Assembly: GCF_014205165.1 (NCBI RefSeq)
Contig: NZ_JACHMZ010000001.1
Location: 3,246,501-3,310,500, forward strand
From: Micromonospora carbonacea
GTDB lineage: Bacteria > Actinomycetota > Actinomycetes > Mycobacteriales > Micromonosporaceae
Direction of reading: 5' to 3'
Length of the DNA: 64,000 bases
This document shows positions 54,431-62,433 of this stretch, one piece after another. Positions within the stretch are counted from its first letter, which is position 1, and each line of letters begins with the position of its first letter. Under the pieces are notes generated by a model. The model was not told the origin of the DNA, did not search any database, and saw only the letters and a list, made by a program, of their open reading frames with translations. The translations under genes were made by a program, and so were the position numbers.

Positions 54431-54479
54431 AGCAGGGGCCCCTTGTTATCGCCTCCGGTAGAGCAGGGGTCCCTTGTTA
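54431..54479. repeat. tandem copies of an 18-bp GC-rich repeat
   Basis: AGCAGGGGCCCCTTGTTA (54431-54448) and AGCAGGGGTCCCTTGTTA (54462-54479), one mismatch, 31 bp apart. Similar intergenic repeats are, as I remember, common in Micromonospora and Salinispora genomes. Each contains AGGGGCCCCT or a near relative that can fold, so they may end transcription of the MFS gene. Confidence 0.75.
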
Positions 54480-54540
54480 ACCACCTGCCGCCGCAGGCCC
54501 GGCCAGGCCGGGCGGCCACCGCCGTTAGACTTCCGCCTCG

Positions 54541-55686
54541 ATGGACGACCAGCCCTCCCCCGCCGCCGACATCCGCCCCTGCGCCCACTGCGGGCGCGAC
54601 GTGCCGCAGCGGGCCGGCGCGGGCCGGCCGTTCCGCTACTGCCGCGACAACGACGGCGCCTGCCAGCGGGCCTCGCGCAACAGCCGGATGCGGCACCGCA
54701 ACGCCCCCGGCCTGCCCGGTCAGGTGGCCCGCACCTGGGAGGCGGTGGACCGCCTCGACCAGATCGTGCAGACCCTCACCGAGGCGTTGCACGCCGAGCT
54801 GTCCCCGGCGGGGGTGCAGCGGCAGCTGGCCCAGCTGCGCGCGGAGACCGCCGCGGAACTCGCCCAGGCGCACACCGAACGCGACGAGGCCCGCCGCGAC
54901 GCCCAGGACGCGGCGGCGGCCGCCGCCCGCGCCGGCCAGCAGGCCCGCACCGCCACCGCCGAACGCGACGCCGCCGTCGCCCGCGCCGACTCGGCGCTGG
55001 CCGACGCGGCCGCCGACCGGCAGCGGGCCGCCGCCGCCGAGGCGGCCCGCGACGCCGCACGCCGCGACGCGGACGCGGCGCAGGCGCTGCGGGTGCAGGC
55101 CGAACGGGACCGCGACGCGGCCCGCCACGAGCTGCGCACGGTGCGCGGCGAACGCGACGCCGAGCGGCAACGCGCCGCCGACCTGGGCGTCGAACGCGAC
55201 GCCGCCCGGGAGGCCGCGCGCCGCGACGCCGAGGCCGCGGCGCAGGCCCGCCAGCGGGCCGAGCAGGCCGACGCGCAGGCCCGGCAGGCCCTCGCCGACG
55301 CCCGCAGCGCCGCGCTGGGCGCCGACGCCGCCCGCGCCGACGCGCAGCGGGCCCGCGAGCAGGCCGACCGGCTGCGCGCCGACACCGCCGACGCGCGCCG
55401 CGACGCCGAGGCCGCCCGGGCGCAGGCGCAGGCCGCCCGCCAGGACGCGGCGGCGCTGGCGGCGCGGCTGGCCGAGGCCACCGCCGCCCTCGACGCGGCC
55501 ACCGGCCAGGCGGCGGCCGCGCGGGAGGCCGCCGCCGCCGTCGAGGGCCGCCTCGGTGAGCTGGAGGTACGGCTGCGCGCGGCCGAGGCCGAACGCGACG
55601 CCGCGCAGCGCCGCTCGGCGCAACTGGTCGACCAGGTCAGCGACCTCGCCACCGCGCTGGCCCGGTTGGGGTCCCCGCCGCGCTGA
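54541..55686 (+). CDS. zinc-finger protein with very long alanine-rich coiled coil
   Basis: A 381-residue protein. N-terminal Cys4 finger (Cys14, Cys17, Cys34, Cys41 in PCAHCGRDV and YCRDNDGAC), then a hinge with basic patches. A near-continuous Ala/Arg/Glu/Asp heptad coiled coil follows from about 70 to 375, built from motifs such as RAEQADAQARQALADARSAA. There is no signal or membrane helix. The architecture resembles KfrA-type DNA-binding filament proteins, but no family is claimed. Upstream are the repeats at 54431 and little promoter signal. Confidence 0.7.
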   Translation: MDDQPSPAADIRPCAHCGRDVPQRAGAGRPFRYCRDNDGACQRASRNSRMRHRNAPGLPGQVARTWEAVDRLDQIVQTLTEALHAELSPAGVQRQLAQLRAETAAELAQAHTERDEARRDAQDAAAAAARAGQQARTATAERDAAVARADSALADAAADRQRAAAAEAARDAARRDADAAQALRVQAERDRDAARHELRTVRGERDAERQRAADLGVERDAAREAARRDAEAAAQARQRAEQADAQARQALADARSAALGADAARADAQRAREQADRLRADTADARRDAEAARAQAQAARQDAAALAARLAEATAALDAATGQAAAAREAAAAVEGRLGELEVRLRAAEAERDAAQRRSAQLVDQVSDLATALARLGSPPR

Positions 55687-55900
55687 CGGCGCTGGTGGGC
55701 GCGGCGACCGGCGCGTCACCGGGCGGCGCCGCCCGCGCCCGCGCGGGAATGGGTAGCATCCCCGGTGAGCCGCCGGACACCTCCACCGATTCGCCCGGCC
55801 GGGACGACCCCGCCGGGCACCTGGCGTGGCCGGCTACCCTTGCAGGGGCGGCGGGGCTCGCCGCGTCCCGCCGGCCGGCGGGGTGTGGCCCGGCGGGGCG

Positions 55901-55927
55901 GGAATGACCCGGCCGACAGACACCGTT
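55901..55927 (+). promoter_or_regulatory. SigR-type promoter of rbpA
   Basis: GGAAT (55901-55905), 19 bases, GTT (55925-55927): the GGAAT N18-19 GTT pattern of SigR promoters. rbpA belongs to the SigR regulon in Streptomyces coelicolor, so the match is in the expected place, 41 bp before the ATG. Confidence 0.7.
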
Positions 55928-55967
55928 GGACCTGAAGGCCACCACCACGAACGAGGGGAAGTCGATC

Positions 55968-56309
55968 ATGGGCGAGCGTATGCTGCGCGGAAGCCGTCTG
56001 GGCGCGGTCAGCTACGAATCCGACCGCAACACGGAGCTCGCGCCGCGTCAGACCCGCGAGTACCTCTGCGCCAAGGGCCACCAGTTCGAGGTGCCGTTCG
56101 CCGTCGACGCCGAGGTCCCCACGACCTGGGAGTGCAAGTTCGACGGCAGCGTCGCCCGCCTGGTCGACGGCACTGAGCCGGAGCAGAAGAAGGCCAAGCC
56201 GCCGCGCACCCACTGGGACATGCTGCTGGAGCGCCGTTCCATCGCCGAGCTGGAGGACATCCTCGCCGAACGGCTCCAGGAGGTTCGCACCCGCCGCGGC
56301 CGCGCCTGA
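55968..56309 (+). CDS. rbpA: RNA polymerase-binding protein
   Basis: Binds the sigma2 region and the RNAP beta prime zipper, stabilising open complexes; needed for rifampicin tolerance. The 113-residue protein has GSRLGAVSYESDRNTELAPRQTREYLCAKGHQFEVPFAVDAEVPTTWEC with zinc ligands Cys34, His38, Cys56. It ends in KPPRTHWDMLLERRSIAELEDILAERLQ, the sigma-binding helix. MGERMLRGS is used as the start, after GAGGGGAAG. Confidence 0.96.
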   Translation: MGERMLRGSRLGAVSYESDRNTELAPRQTREYLCAKGHQFEVPFAVDAEVPTTWECKFDGSVARLVDGTEPEQKKAKPPRTHWDMLLERRSIAELEDILAERLQEVRTRRGRA

Positions 56310-56322
56310 CCCACCGCCGACG

Positions 56323-56357
56323 ACGCCCCCGCAGGGATCATCCCCGCGGGGGCGTTT
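56323..56357. terminator. bidirectional terminator between rbpA and fxsA
   Basis: ACGCCCCCGC pairs with GCGGGGGCGT (56346-56355) and is followed by TTTCG. Confidence 0.75.
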
Positions 56358-56372
56358 CGCGTCTGCGACCGG

Positions 56373-56903
56373 CTACCGGTCGACGATCTCACCCTCGATG
56401 GCCGCGCCGCTGTCGACCACCGTCGGCGCGGCCCGTCCCGGCTCCGTCGGCTCGGGCTGCCCGGACGGTGGCGCGTCGCCGCGGCGCACCCGCACCCGCC
56501 GCGGCCCGAACAGGTCACCGGCCACCATCGACGACACCCGCCGCTCCGTGGCCCGGCGCACCCCCGCGCCCGCCAGCCGCCGCACCGGCGGCACCAGCAG
56601 CACCAACCCCACCACCCCGGAGACCAGGCCCGGCGCCGCCAGCAGCAGCGCCCCCAACAGGCCCACCAGCCCGTCGGTGACCTGCGGGCCCGGCGGCGCG
56701 CCCGCCTGCGCGGCAGCCCGGAACCCCCGCCACGCGCGCATGCCCTCCCGGCGCAGCAGCACCAACCCCAGCAGCGACGCCGCGAACACCAGCAGCACCG
56801 CCGAGCCGAACCCGACCGCCCGGCCGACACCCACGAACACCGCCAGCTCCACCAACACGGCCGCCAACGCGGCCAACGGCACGAACCTCAGTCCTCGGCG
56901 CAT
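56373..56903 (-). CDS. fxsA: FxsA-family membrane protein
   Basis: A 176-residue protein. Helix 1 LRFVPLAALAAVLVELAVFVGVGRAVGF, helix 2 AVLLVFAASLLGLVLLRREG, then DGLVGLLGALLLAAPGLVSGVVGLVLLVPPVRRLA, the FxsA pattern of short loops and two to three helices. E. coli FxsA blocks phage exclusion by F factor, but the bacterial role is unclear. The C-terminal 70 residues are acidic/Pro-rich and cytosolic. Confidence 0.88.
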   Translation of the reverse strand: MRRGLRFVPLAALAAVLVELAVFVGVGRAVGFGSAVLLVFAASLLGLVLLRREGMRAWRGFRAAAQAGAPPGPQVTDGLVGLLGALLLAAPGLVSGVVGLVLLVPPVRRLAGAGVRRATERRVSSMVAGDLFGPRRVRVRRGDAPPSGQPEPTEPGRAAPTVVDSGAAIEGEIVDR

Positions 56904-56960
56904 CTCACCCCATCGCCCCGTCGCGTCCCACCCGGTCCCGCAAGCATGACACGCCGCCGC

Positions 56961-57776
56961 TCACGGCCACCGCACCTGACCGTCGCCGTGCAGGCCCCGC
57001 CGCCACGCCGCCCGCCGATCCTGCACCGCCCACACGCTGACCCGCCACAACGCCTCCGCCACGATCAACCCGCTCATCTTGCTCGCCCCCCGCTGACGCT
57101 CCGCGAACGTGATCGGCACCTCCACGATCCGCGCCCCCGCCCGATGCGCCAACCGCGACAACTCCACCTGGAACGAATACCCCTGCGAACACACCGACCC
57201 CAGGTCCACCGCGTCCAACACCCCCAACCGGTACACCCGGTACCCGCCCGTCGCGTCCGTCACCGGCATCCCCAACGCCACCCGCGTGTACAGGTTCCCG
57301 CACCGCGACAGCAGCAGCCGCCGCAGCGGCCACCCCACCACCCGCGCGCCCCGGCACCACCGCGACCCGATCACCACGTCCGCGTCGGCGGCCGCGGCCA
57401 ACAACCTCGGCAGGTCCTCCGGCGCGTGGGAACCGTCGGCGTCCATCTCCACCACCGCGTCGTAGCCGCGTTCCCGCGCCCACGCGAACCCCGCCAGATA
57501 CGCCGCGCCGAGCCCCTCCTTACCGGCCCGGTGCAGCACGTGCACCCGCCCGTCGCAGGCTGCCAGGGCGTCGGCGAGGACCCCCGTGCCGTCGGGGCTG
57601 GCGTCGTCGGCGACCAACACGTCCACCTCCGGGACGGCGGCCCGCACCCGCGCCACGATCGACGTCACGTTGTCGGCCTCGTTGTAGGTGGGGATGACCA
57701 CCAGCACCCGCCGCAGCGGCGCCCGGCCCGCCCGTGCTCGCACGCCCACCGCTGCACCCACCGTTCCCGCCGGCAC
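56961..57776 (-). CDS. ppm: polyprenol monophosphomannose synthase (GT2)
   Basis: Transfers mannose from GDP-mannose to polyprenyl phosphate. It is 271 residues. RVLVVIPTYNEADNVTSIVARVRAA opens the GT2 fold, VADDASPDGTG and VVEMDADGSHAPEDLP give the DxD motif. IGSRWCRGARVVGWP, TDATGGYRVY and ITFAERQRGASKM are the Dpm1-type segments. It follows lnt within 14 bp; the two activities are fused in Mycobacterium Ppm1. There are no C-terminal membrane helices. GTG start, position uncertain. Confidence 0.9.
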   Translation of the reverse strand: MPAGTVGAAVGVRARAGRAPLRRVLVVIPTYNEADNVTSIVARVRAAVPEVDVLVADDASPDGTGVLADALAACDGRVHVLHRAGKEGLGAAYLAGFAWARERGYDAVVEMDADGSHAPEDLPRLLAAAADADVVIGSRWCRGARVVGWPLRRLLLSRCGNLYTRVALGMPVTDATGGYRVYRLGVLDAVDLGSVCSQGYSFQVELSRLAHRAGARIVEVPITFAERQRGASKMSGLIVAEALWRVSVWAVQDRRAAWRRGLHGDGQVRWP

Positions 57777-57790
57777 CGCCGGCGCATCCG

Positions 57791-59410
57791 TCAGCCCACC
57801 GTCACTCGGGACCGTTCGGCGCCCGAGCGCCGCCGGCGCAGCACCGCCGCACCGGCCACCACGGCCACCGCCACCGCGACCAACGCCACCTCCGGCCACA
57901 CCCCGACCCGGGTGGCCAGGGTGCGCCCGTCACCGAGGCGCAGCTGCCGCGACACCACGGCGCGGGTGTTGAACCCGGTGGCGTCGGATACCCGCCCGTC
58001 GGCGCCCACGAACCCGGACACCCCCACCGTCGACGCCATCAACGACGCACGGCCGTGCTCCACCGCCCGTACCCGCACCATCGCCAACTGCTGGCGGGCC
58101 TCCGCCACGTCGAACGTCGCGTTGTTCGTCTGCACCACCAGCAGCTGTGCGCCGCCGGTGACCGTGTCCCGCACCAACCCGTCGTAGGCCACCTCGAAAC
58201 AGATCACGTCACCCACGGTCACCGCACCCGCGTCGACGACCCCCGGCCGGTCACCGGCCACCATGTCGCTGCGGACCCGGTCGACCTCCTTGCTGACCAT
58301 CCGCGCCACGTCCCGCAACGGCACGTACTCCGCGAACGGCACCGGATGCCGCTTCGTGTACATCTGCTCCAGATCCGGCCCGGCCCCCGGCCGCCACAGG
58401 ATCCCCGCGTTCTGGCTCTGCCCCGGCCCCGGACCCACCAGCACCGCGCCCACCAGGATCGGCGCCCGCACCGCCGCCGCCGCCACACCGATGCGCTCAC
58501 CGGCCGCCGCACTGCGCAACGGGTCGATGTCGCTGGCGTTCTCCGGCCACACCACCAGGTCCGGCTGCGGGCGCTGCCCGGCCGCCACCTGCGCCGCCAG
58601 GTCCAACGTCGCCTGCACATGATTGTTCAGCACCGCCTGCCGCTGGGCGTTGAAGTCCAACCCCAACCGCGGCACGTTGCCCTGCACCACCGCCACCGTC
58701 ACCGTCGCCCCACCACCGGCGACCCCCACCGGCACCAGCCACCCCACCGACAGCACCGCCACCGCCGCGACCGCCGGCCCCACCGCCGCCCACCGCGCCC
58801 GCGCCCCGGCCCGCCACGGCCGCCACAGCGCCGCCACCACCAGCCCACCCGCCACGGCCACCGCGAACGTCACCAGCGGCGCCCCACCCCACGCCGCCAA
58901 CCGCAGCGTCGGCGCATCGCCCTGGCTGAACGCCAACCGGCCCCACGGGAACCCCCCGAACGGGGCCCGCGACCGCAGCGCCTCCTGCGCCACCCACAAC
59001 ACCCCGGTCACCGCCGGCCACGCCCACCGCCACCGGTCCACCACCGGCGACACCCACGCCGAGGCGGCACCCAGCAACGCCACCACCGCCGCCTGCGACA
59101 GCGACAACAACACCCACGGCAGCATCCCCGTGTGCAGGTTCGTCCACTCCAGCAGCGGCGCGAACAACGCCAGCCCCGCCAGGAAACCCAACCCCGCGCC
59201 CGCGCGCACCCGACGCCGGTGCGCCGCCGCCGCCAGCAACGCCACCCCCACCGGGGCCGCCACCCACCAGTCGTACGGGGGGAACGCCACCAGCAGCACC
59301 AACCCGGCCGCCACCGCCGCCGGCACGGCCACCCGCAACGGCAACGGCCCTGCGGCCGGACGCGCCACCGGCGCAGACGACGGGTCCTGCGCGACAGCCG
59401 TCACCGGCAT
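57791..59410 (-). CDS. lnt: apolipoprotein N-acyltransferase
   Basis: Third-step lipoprotein acylase. A 539-residue protein with six or more N-terminal helices, then a nitrilase domain. The catalytic triad is recognisable: Glu in LVVWPENASD, Lys in MYTKRHPVPFAEYVP, Cys in GDVICFEVAYDGLV. One C-terminal helix is present. Found adjacent to ppm, as in other actinobacteria. The start MPVTAVAQD is chosen over a longer frame without a ribosome site. Confidence 0.93.
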   Translation of the reverse strand: MPVTAVAQDPSSAPVARPAAGPLPLRVAVPAAVAAGLVLLVAFPPYDWWVAAPVGVALLAAAAHRRRVRAGAGLGFLAGLALFAPLLEWTNLHTGMLPWVLLSLSQAAVVALLGAASAWVSPVVDRWRWAWPAVTGVLWVAQEALRSRAPFGGFPWGRLAFSQGDAPTLRLAAWGGAPLVTFAVAVAGGLVVAALWRPWRAGARARWAAVGPAVAAVAVLSVGWLVPVGVAGGGATVTVAVVQGNVPRLGLDFNAQRQAVLNNHVQATLDLAAQVAAGQRPQPDLVVWPENASDIDPLRSAAAGERIGVAAAAVRAPILVGAVLVGPGPGQSQNAGILWRPGAGPDLEQMYTKRHPVPFAEYVPLRDVARMVSKEVDRVRSDMVAGDRPGVVDAGAVTVGDVICFEVAYDGLVRDTVTGGAQLLVVQTNNATFDVAEARQQLAMVRVRAVEHGRASLMASTVGVSGFVGADGRVSDATGFNTRAVVSRQLRLGDGRTLATRVGVWPEVALVAVAVAVVAGAAVLRRRRSGAERSRVTVG

Positions 59411-59488
59411 CTCACCTGCGATCACACCGCCGAAGGCTACCCGCACCACCGCGTCGCCCCGGCGACAGACGCCACCTGAGAAACGGAA

Positions 59489-59518
59489 ATCGGGGCACGG
59501 CCTACGCCGCACCCCGAT
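59489..59518 (-). terminator. U-rich terminator on the minus strand
   Basis: On the minus strand ATCGGGG pairs with CCCCGAT with an inner CGGC/GCCG, followed by TTCCGTTT. It lies 350 bp after the mutL stop, just before lnt. Confidence 0.7.
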
Positions 59519-59867
59519 GCTCCCAGGCCCTTCCCGGCCGGTGGGGCGAGGATCAGGCACCACGACCTTCGGACCGACCCGACGGGAAACTGGCTGCCCC
59601 CGCCTGGCCGTTGTCTACTGGCCGCGCACCTCACCCTGCCCGTACACCGGTAACCGCGGCCGGTTCGCGCCGCCCCGCCGACCCCCGCCCGCTGGACCTG
59701 GCCGCCGCAACCGTCGAAGGTCACTCGGCCAGCGGACGAAGGGACGAAGCGAACAACAGCCGCTTCCCGTAGTAGGACTCAAAGACGGTACGTGCTGCCC
59801 CCCGGCCCCTGTCAACCCGCCCCCGGCCAGTCGCCCCACCCGCCCCGGCGTGTCGCGTCGGCGAGTC
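59519..59867 (-). other. interval between mutL and lnt without recognised gene
   Basis: 349 bp on the minus strand before the terminator, likely transcribed as the mutL 3' tail or as a separate RNA. It contains TTCGCTTCGTCCCTTCGTCC and GC-rich hairpin potential near CCGCGGTTACCGG. I do not recognise a known RNA (RNase P, tmRNA, SRP and cobalamin switch signatures are absent). Confidence 0.5.
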
Positions 59868-61205
59868 TCAATCCACGGCCAGGCACCGCCGCACCAACGC
59901 CCCCGCCGCCCCCGGATGATCCGCCGCCAACAACCCCGCCGCCGCCAGCACGTACTCCACGTCCACCACCGCCCGCGCCGCCCGCGGCACCGCCCACCCG
60001 CCCGCATGATCCGCCAACACCGCCCCCAACACCCCCGCACCCACCCCCGCCGGCACGTGACGCAACACACCCCCCGACCCGACCAGCAGCCGCACGTCCC
60101 GCAGATCCCGCCCCCCACGCTCCCCCGTCGCCCCACCCCGCGCGTGCCGACGCACCGCCACCGTCGCCGCCAACGCCGCGATCCGCGCGTCCACCACCCA
60201 CCCCGCGCCGTCCGCCGCCACCCACCCCGGATCCGCCGCCCGCGCCCGCGCCGCCACCGCCAACGCCGCCTCCTCCGCCGCGTCGACCAGCCGCTCCTGC
60301 GCCGCCGCCCGCACCACCCCCGGCGCGCTCCACCGCACCCCCAGATCCCCCTCCACCGTGCGGGCCCGCCACAACGACCCGGCGACCTCCCGCCCCGGCC
60401 CGCCCGCCCGCTCGTCCGGCGTCAACACCGAATACACGTCCGTCGTCGCCCCACCCACGTCCACCACCAACAGGTCCCCACCGACGGCGTCGGCGAGGAC
60501 CTCCACCCCCGTCAGCACCGCGTCCGGCGTCGCCGCCCGCACCAGCCGCCCGAACCGGGGCCCCCGCGACAGGCGCTTCCCACCGATCACATGCCGCAGG
60601 AACACCTCCCGGATCGCCGCCCGCGCCGACCCCGGCTCCAACACCCCGATCCGCGGCAACACGTTGTCGGCCACCGACACCGGCACCCCCGACCCCGCCA
60701 ACACCGCCCGCAACTCCTCGCGCACGTCGACGTTGCCCGCCAACACCACCGGCACCCGCCACCGCGCCCGCGCCAGGCGCGTCGCGTTGTGCGTCAACAC
60801 CTCCGCGTCCCCACCGTCGGTGCCACCCACCAGCAACACCACATCCGGACGCGCCGCCCGCAACGCCGCCACCTCCGCCGCACCCAACCGGCCCGCGGCC
60901 ACGTGCACCACGTCCGCCCCCGCCGACAGGCCCACCCGCCGACCCGCCTGCGCCGTCACCAACGCCTCGTAGCCCACCACCGCCAGGCGCAACCCACCAC
61001 CGGCCGACGAACACACGTACCACGGCACGTCACCCACACCGGCCGCCGCCGTCGCCGCCCCCACCGCCGCGTCCAACCCGAGCAGCACGTCCGAACCCAC
61101 CGTCGTCGGCGACGCCCCCGCACCGACCAGCCGGCCGCCGTCCAGGTCGACCACCACCGCCTTCGTGTACGTCGAACCGACGTCGACGCAGACCGCCGTG
61201 CTCAC
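59868..61205 (-). CDS. mutL: GlmL/MutL-family ATPase (aminomutase-associated)
   Basis: A 445-residue protein of the glutamate-mutase L family, an ASKHA-type ATPase. VCVDVGSTYTKAVVVDLDGGRLV is the phosphate-1 motif, LVVDVGGATTDVYSVLT the phosphate-2 motif, and VLLVGGTDGG with LLVGSGGVL also match. MutL proteins associate with B12-dependent carbon-skeleton and amino mutases and probably reactivate them. GTG overlaps the kal stop by four bases. It is the last gene of the kam operon in this window. Confidence 0.85.
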   Translation of the reverse strand: MSTAVCVDVGSTYTKAVVVDLDGGRLVGAGASPTTVGSDVLLGLDAAVGAATAAAGVGDVPWYVCSSAGGGLRLAVVGYEALVTAQAGRRVGLSAGADVVHVAAGRLGAAEVAALRAARPDVVLLVGGTDGGDAEVLTHNATRLARARWRVPVVLAGNVDVREELRAVLAGSGVPVSVADNVLPRIGVLEPGSARAAIREVFLRHVIGGKRLSRGPRFGRLVRAATPDAVLTGVEVLADAVGGDLLVVDVGGATTDVYSVLTPDERAGGPGREVAGSLWRARTVEGDLGVRWSAPGVVRAAAQERLVDAAEEAALAVAARARAADPGWVAADGAGWVVDARIAALAATVAVRRHARGGATGERGGRDLRDVRLLVGSGGVLRHVPAGVGAGVLGAVLADHAGGWAVPRAARAVVDVEYVLAAAGLLAADHPGAAGALVRRCLAVD

Positions 61206-61594
61206 GCCACCGGCGGCACGACCACCGTGCCGGTCGCCGTCACCGCCACGATCGGCTCGGCCAACACCTCCGCGGCCGACCCACCCCGGTCCGGACGCCC
61301 CCGACACACCACCCGCGCCTCGAAGTCGATCGTGCGGCTGCGCGTGCCCACCCGCGTCACCGTCGCCGCCACCTCCACCACGTCACCCGCCCGCACCGGC
61401 GCCCGGAACTGCACCTGCGAATACGACGCGAACAACCCCTCGTCCCCGTCGGTCCGGATACACACCTCCGTCGCGACGTCCCCGAACAACCCCAACGCGT
61501 ACGCCCCGTCCACCAGGCTCCCCGCATAGTGGGCATGCGAATACGGCACATACCGGCGGTGCACGACGGTCAGACCGACCCGGGGATCACTCAT
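61202..61594 (-). CDS. kal: hotdog-fold 3-aminobutyryl-CoA ammonia-lyase
   Basis: A 130-residue hotdog protein: VHRRYVPYSHAHYAGSLVDGAYALGLFGDVATEVCIRTDGDEGLFASYSQVQFRAPVRAGDVVEV. In lysine fermenters the Kal enzyme removes ammonia from L-3-aminobutyryl-CoA to give crotonyl-CoA. The position between aminomutase beta subunit and MutL is decisive, because hotdog proteins are otherwise hard to tell apart. ATG overlaps the kamE stop. Confidence 0.8.
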   Translation of the reverse strand: MSDPRVGLTVVHRRYVPYSHAHYAGSLVDGAYALGLFGDVATEVCIRTDGDEGLFASYSQVQFRAPVRAGDVVEVAATVTRVGTRSRTIDFEARVVCRGRPDRGGSAAEVLAEPIVAVTATGTVVVPPVA

Positions 61595-62433
61595 GCCACA
61601 CCCGCCTTCCTCGACGTGACCAACGCATGGACGAGATAGCTGGCCACCTCGCCCGGGGTGGTGCCCCGACCGAAGATCCGATCCACGCCCAACTCGGCGG
61701 TCATCGTCTCGTCGAACCGCGGCCCACCCACGATCAACAACGGCCGCCGCCCCGCCGGCAACGCCTCCCGGAACGCCGCCGACATCTCCCGCGTGTTGTG
61801 CAGATGCGCATCCCGCTGCGTCACCACCTGCGACACCAGCACCGCGTCGGCGCGTTCCCGCCGCGCCGCCTCCACCAGCTCCGGCACACTCACCTGCGCA
61901 CCCAGGTTCGTCACCTTCAACTCCCGGTAGTACTCCAGGCCCTTCTCCCCGGCGATGCCCTTCACGTTGAGGATCGCGTCGATCCCCACCGTGTGCGCAT
62001 CCGTGCCGATGCACGCGCCCACCACCGACAGCTTCCGCCGCAGCCGCCGCTTCACCACCGCGTTGACCTCCTTCGCCGACAACAGCGGGAAGTCACGCTC
62101 CACCACCTGCACCGTCGACAGGTCCACCAGGTGGTTCACCCGCCCATACACCACGAAGAACGTGAACCCGTCACCGATCGGCTTGGCGTGCACCAGCATC
62201 GCCGGATCCATGCCCATCCTGTTCGCCAGCTGCACCGCCGCGCCCTCGGCCCGCTTGTCGTGCGGCACCGGCAACGTGAACGACACCTGCACCATGCCGT
62301 CACCCGTCGTGTCCCCGTACGGCCGCACGATGCTCTTCCCACCCGTGCCGCGCCGGCCGGACACGCCCTCGCTCTCCTCGCTCATGCTGCGCTGGCCGAC
62401 GCGGCCCTCGCTCCGCTCGGTGCGCTCGCTCAT
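61591..62433 (-). CDS. kamE: lysine 5,6-aminomutase beta subunit
   Basis: B12- and PLP-binding subunit moving the terminal amino group of beta-lysine. GACIGTDAHTVGIDAILNVKG holds the cobalt-ligand His147 (DxH...G) and the PLP-binding Lys158, followed by the Rossmann B12 domain to IIFGRGTTPGEVASYLVHALV. The first 45 residues are a low-complexity extension (MSERTERSEGRVGQRSMSEE) not found in the clostridial enzyme, and the true start could be nearer VQVSFTLPVPH. ATG overlaps the kamD stop. Confidence 0.93.
   Translation of the reverse strand: MSERTERSEGRVGQRSMSEESEGVSGRRGTGGKSIVRPYGDTTGDGMVQVSFTLPVPHDKRAEGAAVQLANRMGMDPAMLVHAKPIGDGFTFFVVYGRVNHLVDLSTVQVVERDFPLLSAKEVNAVVKRRLRRKLSVVGACIGTDAHTVGIDAILNVKGIAGEKGLEYYRELKVTNLGAQVSVPELVEAARRERADAVLVSQVVTQRDAHLHNTREMSAAFREALPAGRRPLLIVGGPRFDETMTAELGVDRIFGRGTTPGEVASYLVHALVTSRKAGVA

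Noticed and set aside
59411..59867. Cobalamin riboswitch or RNase P RNA next to the B12-dependent operon
   Set aside because: The conserved strands of these RNAs are missing, and the interval is downstream, not upstream, of the kam genes.
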